A stretch of DNA of 12,168 nucleotides from Sedimentisphaerales bacterium (GTDB taxonomy: Bacteria > Planctomycetota > Phycisphaerae > Sedimentisphaerales > SG8-4), in contig JAFGJR010000233.1 of the NCBI GenBank assembly GCA_016928975.1, forward strand, positions 1 to 12,168, read 5' to 3'. The notes beneath the pieces are model-generated. The model searched no databases. It worked only from the letters and a program-made list of their open reading frames with translations, and had not been told where the DNA came from. Every line of letters starts with the position of its first letter. Position 1 is the first letter of the stretch. The position numbers and the translations under genes are program-made. Positions 6,745 to 12,168 of the stretch are shown one piece after another.

Positions 6745-7810
6745 TACTGACTGGCGGGTCGAGGTGAGACAGGACGCCTTGTAGTATCTCGAAGAACCCG
6801 TGATTGTCGGGCCAGAGGATTCGCTCGTCCTGCGAGATCGGCTCATCGATCTGTCTGAGGAAGCGGCCAAGCGCCGCCTCGTCCAGCGCAGGCGACCATG
6901 TGCCCAGTCCCAGTTGCTGCGCGTAGTGCGCGTTGATGATCTGCTCGTACTGACCGGCCAACGGCAGCAAGAGCATGCGCTTGCGCAGGTGAAGACACTC
7001 GCTCATCAGGGAGAAACCCGCCGAGGCGATCACGCCGCGAGCGTCGGCCAGATCACGAAGAAAGCCGTCGGTCGACCGCTCCTTGAAAATGCAGTTGCAC
7101 GCCTCTTCCGCCTTGTTGAAACCGTAGATGAGGAACTTCTGGTCGGGGAATTTGGACAGCGTGTCGCGCAGCCGGGCCTCCTGGGCGCCGGTCGTGGAGT
7201 ACACGACGATGTGACCCTGGTTGGAGGGAGTCAGCGTCGTGACCACCTCGCGCACGACCGGCGGAGCCAGCACCGCCGACTCGTGCCTCAGCGGGGCCTT
7301 GAAGAAGTTGATCATGACGTACGCCCGCGCCCCGACGCAGTGAAGGCGCGTCACCAGCGTGGAGGTGATCCGTGGAATCACGTTTCTGAGCCGGTGCTCC
7401 AGCCGGCACATGGTCAGCATGTGCTCGTTGTCGAGACTGAGCAACGGGACTCTGTGGTACCAGGCCCACCAGGCGCTGAACGGCTCAAAATCGGTCACTA
7501 CAAGGTCCGGCTGGAACGGCCGGTACGCATGGTCGAACAACGCCTTATTCATCCGCCGGCCGACGGTGATGAGGGGGACATTCTTGCAGATCGTCGCGAG
7601 CGGCTGGACGTACCCCCGGCTGTATTCATACGTCAGGCCGAAAATCTCTTTGACTCGCTCGCCGTAGTACTGGCGCAGATAAAGCAGTCCCCGGTGCGAG
7701 CTGACGAACAACACGTCGTGGCCGGCATCGAGGAACCGTTGAGCGATCAGGTGCACACGGCTGGCATGGCCGAAACCTTCGCCCGCCGCCGCATAGATGA
7801 TTCGGGCCAT
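6734..7810 (-). CDS. MJ1255/VC2487-type glycosyltransferase
   Basis: The product has 358 residues from the ATG at 7810. A GTG at 7828 would add six residues, but MARIIYAAAGEGFGHASR aligns with the usual family opening, so the ATG is preferred. The glycine-rich GEGFGHASR (10-18) is the nucleotide-sugar/acceptor loop of GT-B enzymes related to MurG. The C-terminal half has SAGFSLMSECL (263-273) and LPLAGQYEQIINA (282-294), matching the donor-binding end of this family. No membrane segment is seen. Likely role: transfer of a sugar from a nucleotide donor at the inner membrane face; the substrate is unknown. No good ribosome binding site precedes either start. A TACACT hexamer (complement of 7819-7824) lies 8 bases before the ATG and could make the transcript nearly leaderless, but no fitting -35 is seen. 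Confidence 0.85.
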   Translation of the reverse strand: MARIIYAAAGEGFGHASRVHLIAQRFLDAGHDVLFVSSHRGLLYLRQYYGERVKEIFGLTYEYSRGYVQPLATICKNVPLITVGRRMNKALFDHAYRPFQPDLVVTDFEPFSAWWAWYHRVPLLSLDNEHMLTMCRLEHRLRNVIPRITSTLVTRLHCVGARAYVMINFFKAPLRHESAVLAPPVVREVVTTLTPSNQGHIVVYSTTGAQEARLRDTLSKFPDQKFLIYGFNKAEEACNCIFKERSTDGFLRDLADARGVIASAGFSLMSECLHLRKRMLLLPLAGQYEQIINAHYAQQLGLGTWSPALDEAALGRFLRQIDEPISQDERILWPDNHGFFEILQGVLSHLDPPVSISV

Positions 7811-7863
7811 AACGGCCCAGTGTACCACATTTCGCTGCGCCCGCCACTGGTCAGCTCATTGTC

Positions 7864-7925
7864 GTCAGTTGACAGTTCCCAGTTCACCCCAACTGACAAC
7901 TGCGAACCGCCAACTGCCAACTGGT
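7864..7925. repeat. Heptanucleotide repeat array with reversed polarity
   Basis: Three heptads read GTCAGTT, GACAGTT, CCCAGTT (7864-7884). After a 6-base spacer, five heptads read AACTGAC, AACTGCG, AACCGCC, AACTGCC, AACTGGT (7891-7925). The second set is the reverse complement theme of the first (AACTG core, period exactly 7). The array can therefore fold: 7866-7877 pairs with 7891-7902 at 11 of 12 positions around a 13-base loop. It lies between the PEP-CTERM gene stop and the glycosyltransferase start, both on the minus strand. It may act as a transcript-ending or mRNA-stabilising structure, or be a dispersed genome repeat like the heptameric repeats known in cyanobacteria. No T run follows. 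Confidence 0.75.
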
Positions 7926-7926
7926 T

Positions 7927-8517
7927 TCACAGGGCCCCGCGTCGGCGCAGATAGCCGACGAGCCCCGCGCCGAGACCACCCAGCAACAGCGCACCGGGAG
8001 CAGGAATGACGCCGAATTCGTCGTCGTAGTAGGTGCGGAATGTGTAGTCGAGGGCTGGAAAGCTCTCATAGCCGGTGTTCGCGTACGTCTGCCCGCGAGG
8101 GTACGGGTTGGTGCTGGCGCCGGCTATCGCCATATTGTCCGGCGCCGAGGTGAACACGAGATACAGAGTCGTGTCCGGCACGACGGCAACCGGGCTCCAG
8201 GAGACATCGACCCAATCGCCCGGCGTCCCGGCGGCGCTGCCGCTGGCAAGCTGTGTGCCGCCCTCATCGGGCAGGCCGTCCCACAGGGAGATCGTCACCG
8301 TACCGCCGGTACCGAAATTCGGCCAGAGAAAGATCCCCGCCCCAGCCACGTTGCCGTGGGCCTGCTGGAACGACTGGGCCAGGTCGCCCTGGAAGAACGC
8401 CGCGATGGGCGTGTTGTTGACCGCCTGGTTCTGATCGATCGTCGGCACGGCCTTCACTGACCCGACCGCAAACAACAGAACGATGCTCAAGACAACGAGC
8501 TTGGCTCGATTCTCCAT
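7927..8517 (-). CDS. Secreted protein with PEP-CTERM-like sorting tail
   Basis: The product has 196 residues from the ATG at 8517, chosen because GGAGGAAC (complement of 8521-8528) lies just upstream. A further ATG at 8553 would put 12 unlikely residues before the signal peptide. Residues 1-23 are a signal peptide (RAKLVVLSIVLLFAVGSVKA). The mature part has no Cys and is rich in Gly, Thr and aromatic residues (LASGSAAGTPGDWVDVSWSP, YTFRTYYDD), suggesting a beta-sandwich exported domain. The last 27 residues form a sorting signal: VIPAPGA (170-176), a short membrane helix, then RRRGAL. This is a variant of the PEP-CTERM signal, which is processed by an exosortase in exopolysaccharide-producing bacteria. 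No exosortase gene is in the window. The binding partner or role of the mature domain is unknown. Confidence 0.85.
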   Translation of the reverse strand: MENRAKLVVLSIVLLFAVGSVKAVPTIDQNQAVNNTPIAAFFQGDLAQSFQQAHGNVAGAGIFLWPNFGTGGTVTISLWDGLPDEGGTQLASGSAAGTPGDWVDVSWSPVAVVPDTTLYLVFTSAPDNMAIAGASTNPYPRGQTYANTGYESFPALDYTFRTYYDDEFGVIPAPGALLLGGLGAGLVGYLRRRGAL

Positions 8518-8520
8518 AGC

Positions 8521-8528
8521 GTTCCTCC
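8521..8528 (-). promoter_or_regulatory. Ribosome binding site deciding the PEP-CTERM gene start
   Basis: The complement of these bases reads GGAGGAAC and ends 3 bases before the ATG at 8517, with the GGAGGA core 5 bases away. It supports this ATG over the in-frame ATG at 8553, which would put 12 charged residues before the signal peptide. Confidence 0.7.
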
Positions 8529-8589
8529 GATTTCCGATCACCTGCTCACTCACGTCAATAAAGACACCTGCGTATCACGAGTCTCTTGT

Positions 8590-8618
8590 ATTCTACCCCC
8601 GCCGCGCCCGCAAGTCAA
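8590..8618 (-). promoter_or_regulatory. Sigma70-type promoter of the PEP-CTERM gene
   Basis: Read on the minus strand, TTGACT (complement of 8613-8618) and TAGAAT (complement of 8590-8595) are spaced exactly 17 bp. The -10 hexamer is identical to that at 713-718. The predicted leader is about 65 nt. It shows that the PEP-CTERM gene is transcribed separately from the beta-helix gene upstream. Confidence 0.7.
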
Positions 8619-8676
8619 CCACCCCAAGAGACAAAACCCGAAATACGCAGCCGCAGAGTCTTCAGACCGGAGACCG

Positions 8677-8693
8677 TAGGCGCCTGCCGCCTA
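8677..8693 (-). terminator. Possible hairpin at the end of the beta-helix gene
   Basis: TAGGCG (8677-8682) and CGCCTA (8688-8693) pair around a 5-base loop, directly at and after the stop codon of the beta-helix gene. It lies next to the larger inverted repeat at 8694-8725. There is no T run, so classical rho-independent termination is doubtful; the stacked hairpins could still block or stabilise the transcript end. Confidence 0.35.
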
Positions 8694-10472
8694 TTGTAGA
8701 GACGCAAGATATTGCGTCTCTACAACAACCCCGGCGGACCGTGCGCGCTGATGACGCGCCTCGTTGAACGGCGACTTCGATGCCTCCACGGTCCCGCCGT
8801 AGGCTCCCATGTTGATCCGACCCCCGTTGGGAAAAGACTCCAAGCCAACCGGCGTGTTGGGATCACCTGCATCGATGCATGGACTCGTGACGTAGTCTTG
8901 CACCCACGTCACCGCTTCGGGGTCCCAACGACCAGCTTGAGACCTCAAATGGTAGTCGCCCGCCACCCAGCGATCATCATTGGCATCTTCCGGCGTGCCG
9001 TTCACATCCCAATGGCCCGGATCTGCGAAGCAGGGATCGGCGTTGATGTTGCCAAGACCCCAGGTAGCCAATCCACTTGGATCGTGCACTGCAGCATCCG
9101 CACCGACGACATCCGTCCACCGAATGGCAAGCTTCCCATAGTCGCTCCAAATCTCGTTTCCTCCATCGGCCACGATACAATTACTGATCTGCACTACGGC
9201 CTTGCCTGGTGACCCACTTGCTTCTCGTAGGAAGCTGCCTCGCGGTGCACGATTGCCAGAGAAACTGCATCCAACCACATCTAACGTATCTACGTTCCCG
9301 TTGGCAATGGCTCCTCCGTCTCGTATCGCCAAATTGCCACTAAAGATGCAGTCCGTCAGGACAACGTCGCCCATACCCAGCCAAAGCCCACCACCCGAAC
9401 TATAGGATGCCCCGGATGCCTTGTTTCCTTCGAACCAACTACGCGTGAATGTGCCTCGAACGATTCCCAAAAGGTACCCTCCTCCGCCCGCTACGGCTTC
9501 GTTCCGAACCACACGGCACTCTGTCAGACTCAGCGTGCTATTCATGACTGCCAGAGCACCTCCACTGTACGCTTTGTTATCAGCAAGGGCACAGCCTGTA
9601 AGCGTTGCCGCAGCTCCGGAGACGACCCAGACTCCTGCCCCCTCTCGATTTGTCCAGTTCCCGGTGAATTCACAGCCACGTAGATCCACGGCACTATCGG
9701 TCACCGCGAGTCCTGCCCCGCCGCGCCCGCTTGCGTTTCCTGTGAACCTGCACCCGCTGATGTTTACACGGTATTGCTGGGCCGGGACACCAGGCATCTG
9801 ACCGATGCCCATCCCCCCGCCCACCTCTTCCGCGAAGTTGCCTTCGAACGTACAGTCGCTCACTCGCGGTTCACATCGTTGGACATACATGCCTCCGCCG
9901 GAGTTCCCCATTGCGTAGCCCACATGACCCCAGGCGACCTCAAATGCATGCCCTCGCGCAATGGTGAAGCCCTCTACCTCGGCATCCCCAATGATCGTCA
10001 CCACGTGGTATGCGTTGTCCTTGCGCGTCGGCTCATTCCGCAAATGGCTCAGATCGATGACTTCTACGTCATCCGCGGCCAAGTCCCCGCTGAGAATCGT
10101 CTCGTAGGTCTGCACGTCGCGGTTGTTCGGATCAGGTGTCCCGACTCCGGCGAAGCCGCCTCTGAGAGTAACCCCACTGGGCAACTGGAAGGTCGCCTTG
10201 CGGTCGTGGGAGCCATAGGGCTTCGCCACACTGCGGTCCGGCTTGTAGACACCTTGAGCTACCCGCACTTCCACGGGTCTCTCCGCCGAGTTTGCAGCCG
10301 ACAGGGCATCGTGCAGGTATCTGTAAGCCGTCTGCCAGGACGTACCGTCGCCTGGGGCGTTGGCGTCGTCGTCCACGTAGATGATCTTGGCCGAGCTGTT
10401 GCAGGTGACGGCCACCAGCAAGGCTACGGCCGGCAAGACTGCCCGCATCGTTCTGATCCTGTCCGCACACAT
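8691..10472 (-). CDS. Secreted right-handed parallel beta-helix protein
   Basis: The product has 593 residues. The ATG at 10472 has a strong ribosome binding site (AGGAGGT, 8 bases away). Residues 1-28 are a signal peptide (AVLPAVALLVAVTCNSSA, probable cut before KIIYVDDDA). The block after it (SWQTAYRYLHDALSAA, then VRVAQGVYKPD and LRGGFAGVGTPDPNNRD) is the usual N-terminal cap of large planctomycete beta-helix families. Residues about 195-430 hold some eight or nine coils of the type GCxFxGN followed by GGAI/GGGL, resembling polymorphic outer-membrane protein repeats. INMGAYGGTVEAS marks the end of the fold. No PEP-CTERM or dockerin tail follows. Instead the last codons (VVVETQYLASLQ) are the inverted repeat at 8694-8725. 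Likely extracellular, possibly polysaccharide- or surface-binding; the ligand is unknown. Three sampled 60-bp lines are about 53% GC, against about 62% in the mre genes. Confidence 0.88.
   Translation of the reverse strand: MCADRIRTMRAVLPAVALLVAVTCNSSAKIIYVDDDANAPGDGTSWQTAYRYLHDALSAANSAERPVEVRVAQGVYKPDRSVAKPYGSHDRKATFQLPSGVTLRGGFAGVGTPDPNNRDVQTYETILSGDLAADDVEVIDLSHLRNEPTRKDNAYHVVTIIGDAEVEGFTIARGHAFEVAWGHVGYAMGNSGGGMYVQRCEPRVSDCTFEGNFAEEVGGGMGIGQMPGVPAQQYRVNISGCRFTGNASGRGGAGLAVTDSAVDLRGCEFTGNWTNREGAGVWVVSGAAATLTGCALADNKAYSGGALAVMNSTLSLTECRVVRNEAVAGGGGYLLGIVRGTFTRSWFEGNKASGASYSSGGGLWLGMGDVVLTDCIFSGNLAIRDGGAIANGNVDTLDVVGCSFSGNRAPRGSFLREASGSPGKAVVQISNCIVADGGNEIWSDYGKLAIRWTDVVGADAAVHDPSGLATWGLGNINADPCFADPGHWDVNGTPEDANDDRWVAGDYHLRSQAGRWDPEAVTWVQDYVTSPCIDAGDPNTPVGLESFPNGGRINMGAYGGTVEASKSPFNEARHQRARSAGVVVETQYLASLQ
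8694..8725. repeat. Perfect 14-bp inverted repeat embedded in a gene end
   Basis: The arms TTGTAGAGACGCAA (8694-8707) and TTGCGTCTCTACAA (8712-8725) are exact reverse complements around the 4-base loop GATA. On the minus strand it encodes the last residues of the beta-helix protein, and the stop TAG lies just past it (8691-8693). From memory, palindromes with a GTAGAGACG core occur as dispersed elements in cyanobacterial and other genomes. The element is therefore probably a REP- or MITE-like insertion, not part of the original gene. No target duplication is visible. Confidence 0.8.
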
Positions 10473-10480
10473 TGACTCTC

Positions 10481-10487
10481 ACCTCCT
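10481..10487 (-). promoter_or_regulatory. Ribosome binding site of the beta-helix gene
   Basis: The complement reads AGGAGGT, 8 bases before the ATG at 10472. It supports this start over the internal Met at residue 9. Confidence 0.7.
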
Positions 10488-10603
10488 GCTGCCGCCTCCA
10501 GGCAGATCTTCACGCAAATGTCGATGGGACCGCCGGGTTCGCTTTTGTGACTGTCCTTCTCCTATGGTCGCTTTTCGCAAGGTGGTCACGCCACACAATG
10601 TTC

Positions 10604-10632
10604 AGTGTACAGGACCAGGACTGCTATGTCAA
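10604..10632 (-). promoter_or_regulatory. Sigma70-type promoter of the beta-helix gene
   Basis: On the minus strand the -35 is a perfect TTGACA (complement of 10627-10632) and the -10 is TACACT (complement of 10604-10609), spaced 17 bp. The predicted leader is about 125 nt before the start at 10472. Confidence 0.65.
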
Positions 10633-10750
10633 TGGCCCCGGAGGCCAGTGGAGCTAATTGTCGATAGGCAAACGAGTTATGAGGGGGCGACCATGACTCT
10701 GCTCGCGAAGAACAGAGCCAATCCCCGGAGAGGCGTGGGTCGTTGGTGCC

Positions 10751-10770
10751 GGCGGTCCTGCAAGACCGCC
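10751..10770. repeat. Short perfect inverted repeat in the divergent region
   Basis: GGCGGTC (10751-10757) and GACCGCC (10764-10770) are perfect reverse complements around the 6-base loop CTGCAA. The site lies between the two divergent promoters, 45 bp before the candidate glnS -35. It could be an operator for a dimeric regulator or a REP-like dispersed palindrome. Confidence 0.5.
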
Positions 10771-10814
10771 CTGGTCATACAGCGGGCACGGGAACGCCCT
10801 CGGCCGGTATTTCG

Positions 10815-10844
10815 TGGACAAAACGACACTCGTGGGGGTAGGAT
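10815..10844 (+). promoter_or_regulatory. Candidate promoter for glnS
   Basis: TGGACA (10815-10820) and TAGGAT (10839-10844) are spaced 18 bp, matching consensus at five and four of six bases. Transcription would start about 90 bases before the glnS ATG. No better pair is seen in the region. Confidence 0.4.
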
Positions 10845-10940
10845 AGCGGCCGGTTTGATCTTGAATCCCCAGCGAGTGGATCGGTTGTGTACCTGCCACG
10901 TTGAGCCAGCGAAACCTTAGGAGAATCGAGCGGATTGGAC

Positions 10941-12168
10941 ATGGAAAAAGATCGAGAGCTTTCAGAGAGCAGGCCGAACGGCAATGGAGGAGAAGGCGAA
11001 AAGGTTCTGGACTTCATCCGTCAGATGGTTGCGGATGACCTGCGGACGGGCCGCTGGGGCGGCCGCGTCGCGACGCGGTTCCCGCCGGAGCCCAACGGCT
11101 ATCTCCACATCGGCCACGCCAAGAGCATCAACCTCAACTACGGCATCGCCGCGGAGTTCGGCGGCCAGTTCAACTTCCGGTTCGACGACACCAACCCGGA
11201 GAAGGAGGAGCAGGAGTACGTGGACTCCATCATCGAGGACGTCCGCTGGCTCGGCGCCGATTGGGATGGCCGGCTCTTCTATGCCTCCGACTACTTCGAC
11301 CAGATGCACCGGTGGGCGGTCGAGCTGATCCGCAAGGGCAAAGCGTACGTCTGCGACCTGACCGGCGACCAGGTCCGCGAGTATCGCGGCACGCTGACCC
11401 AGCCGGGGAGGGAGAGCCCCTATCGCAACCGGACCGTCGAGGAGAATCTCGACCTGTTCGAGCGGATGCGCAAAGGCGAGTTCCCCGACGGCTCGAAGAC
11501 GCTCCGCGCCAGGATCGACATGGCCCATCCCAACCTGAACATGCGCGACCCGATCATGTACCGGATCGTGCACGAGACGCACCATCGCCAGGGCGACAAG
11601 TGGTGCATCTACCCGATGTACGACTGGGCGCACGGGTTCGAGGATTCCATCGAGGGGATCACACACTCGATTTGCACGCTGGAGTTCGAGAACCACCGGC
11701 CGCTCTACGACTGGTTCATCGACGCCGTCAACGACGGTCGCACCGACGACGGCTCCGGCCCGTGGGGCAAGAAGATCCACCATCCGCAGCAGATCGAGTT
11801 CGCCCGCCTGAGCATGACGTACACGGTGATGAGCAAGCGCAAACTGCTCAAGCTGGTCAAGGAAGGTTTCGTTCGCGGCTGGGACGATCCCCGCATGCCC
11901 ACGATCTCCGGCATGCGACGGCGAGGGTTTTCACCCTCCGGCGTCCGGAATTTCTGCAAGCTCATCGGCGTCAACAAGTTCAACAGCACGGTCGATGCCG
12001 CTCTGCTGGAGCATTGCCTGCGCGAGGACCTGAACAAGACCTCGCCGCGAGTGATGGCCGTGCTTCACCCGCTCAAGGTCGTCATCGACAACTATCCCGA
12101 GGGCCAGGTCGAGGAGCTGGACGCGATCAACAATCCGGAGGACCCGGCCGCCGGGACCCGCAAGGTCC
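10941..12168 (+). CDS. glnS: Glutaminyl-tRNA synthetase, 5' part (runs off window)
   Basis: Shown are 409 residues of a class I aminoacyl-tRNA synthetase that charges tRNA-Gln in the cytoplasm; the 3' end lies beyond the window. After a charged N-terminal tail of about 20 residues comes [17 protein letters not shown] with the HIGH signature at 56-59. [19 protein letters not shown] and [19 protein letters not shown] follow, both typical of GlnRS. The second ATP-binding signature reads VMSKRKL (from 296), the GlnRS form of KMSKS. The part after about residue 340 ([16 protein letters not shown]) begins the anticodon-binding beta-barrels. The start is set at ATG 10941. The best purine-rich site (AGGAG, 10919-10923) is too far for it and fits an in-frame TTG at 10935 slightly better, so the exact start is uncertain by two residues. 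Confidence 0.95.
   Translation, partial: MEKDRELSESRPNGNGGEGEKVLDFIRQMVADDLRTGRWGGRVATRFPPEPNGYLHIGHAKSINLNYGIAAEFGGQFNFRFDDTNPEKEEQEYVDSIIEDVRWLGADWDGRLFYASDYFDQMHRWAVELIRKGKAYVCDLTGDQVREYRGTLTQPGRESPYRNRTVEENLDLFERMRKGEFPDGSKTLRARIDMAHPNLNMRDPIMYRIVHETHHRQGDKWCIYPMYDWAHGFEDSIEGITHSICTLEFENHRPLYDWFIDAVNDGRTDDGSGPWGKKIHHPQQIEFARLSMTYTVMSKRKLLKLVKEGFVRGWDDPRMPTISGMRRRGFSPSGVRNFCKLIGVNKFNSTVDAALLEHCLREDLNKTSPRVMAVLHPLKVVIDNYPEGQVEELDAINNPEDPAAGTRKV

Larger units (their letters stand above)
10473..10940. other. Divergent intergenic region between beta-helix gene and glnS
   Basis: This 468-bp gap separates two divergent genes. It holds the beta-helix promoter (10604-10632, minus) with a leader of about 125 nt and its ribosome binding site. 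It also holds a 7-bp hairpin (10751-10770) and a candidate glnS promoter (10815-10844, plus). The plus-strand open frame from ATG 10693 to TAG 10920 has a GAGGGGG upstream, but its product is Arg-rich and featureless, so it is not called a gene. No RNA gene was recognised. Confidence 0.55.

Noticed and set aside
7864..7925. CRISPR-like array
   Set aside because: Units are 7 bp without spacers and reverse orientation midway; no cas gene is present.
6800..7954. 384-codon plus-strand frame opposite the glycosyltransferase gene
   Set aside because: The minus-strand product has clear GT-B motifs, while the plus-strand product is Arg/Val-rich with no motif.
9774..10475. 233-codon plus-strand frame opposite the beta-helix gene
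   Set aside because: The minus-strand protein has a signal peptide, regular repeats and a strong ribosome binding site; the plus-strand product has none of these.
10693..10920. 75-codon plus-strand frame before glnS with a GAGGGGG upstream
   Set aside because: The product is Arg-rich, contains the hairpin at 10751-10770 and the candidate glnS promoter, and has no recognisable feature. Its purine-rich upstream site is the only support.

Overview
The window looks like chromosome from a planctomycete of the Phycisphaerae/Sedimentisphaerales type. Three things point there: a secreted parallel beta-helix protein opening with a YVDDDA motif, a PEP-CTERM-like protein with a PAPG tail, and a GC-rich mreBCD cell-wall operon. 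The taxon is inferred from remembered family style, not from a search. Coding is dense and no mobile element, rRNA, tRNA or CRISPR array was recognised.

Left half (1-6744, all plus strand). The window opens inside the 3' end of a HEAT-repeat gene. A 313-bp gap follows with a strong sigma70-type promoter (690-718). Downstream lie six co-oriented genes: a membrane-anchored coiled-coil protein (878-1768), a 52-residue single-pass membrane protein (1823-1981), mreB, mreC, mreD and mrdA (PBP2). MreB filaments, MreC and MreD form the elongasome scaffold and PBP2 cross-links peptidoglycan. The two leading genes probably belong to the same machine. The coiled-coil protein repeats MreC's architecture of membrane anchor, coiled coil and small beta domain. 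No rodA is visible.

Middle (6734-8517, minus strand). An MJ1255-type glycosyltransferase gene converges on mrdA and overlaps it by 11 bp. Upstream of it lies a heptanucleotide repeat array whose polarity flips (7864-7925), then a secreted PEP-CTERM-like protein with its own TTGACT-17-TAGAAT promoter.

Right (8691-12168). A secreted beta-helix protein gene (minus) carries a perfect 14-bp inverted repeat that supplies its last codons. By hand count of sample lines it is clearly less GC-rich than the mre genes. A divergent regulatory region (10473-10940) separates it from glnS (plus), which runs off the window.

Best candidates for something undescribed: the coiled-coil and 52-residue proteins as new Rod-complex parts, the PBP2 with an enlarged N-terminal region, and the two repeat elements at 7864-7925 and 8694-8725.
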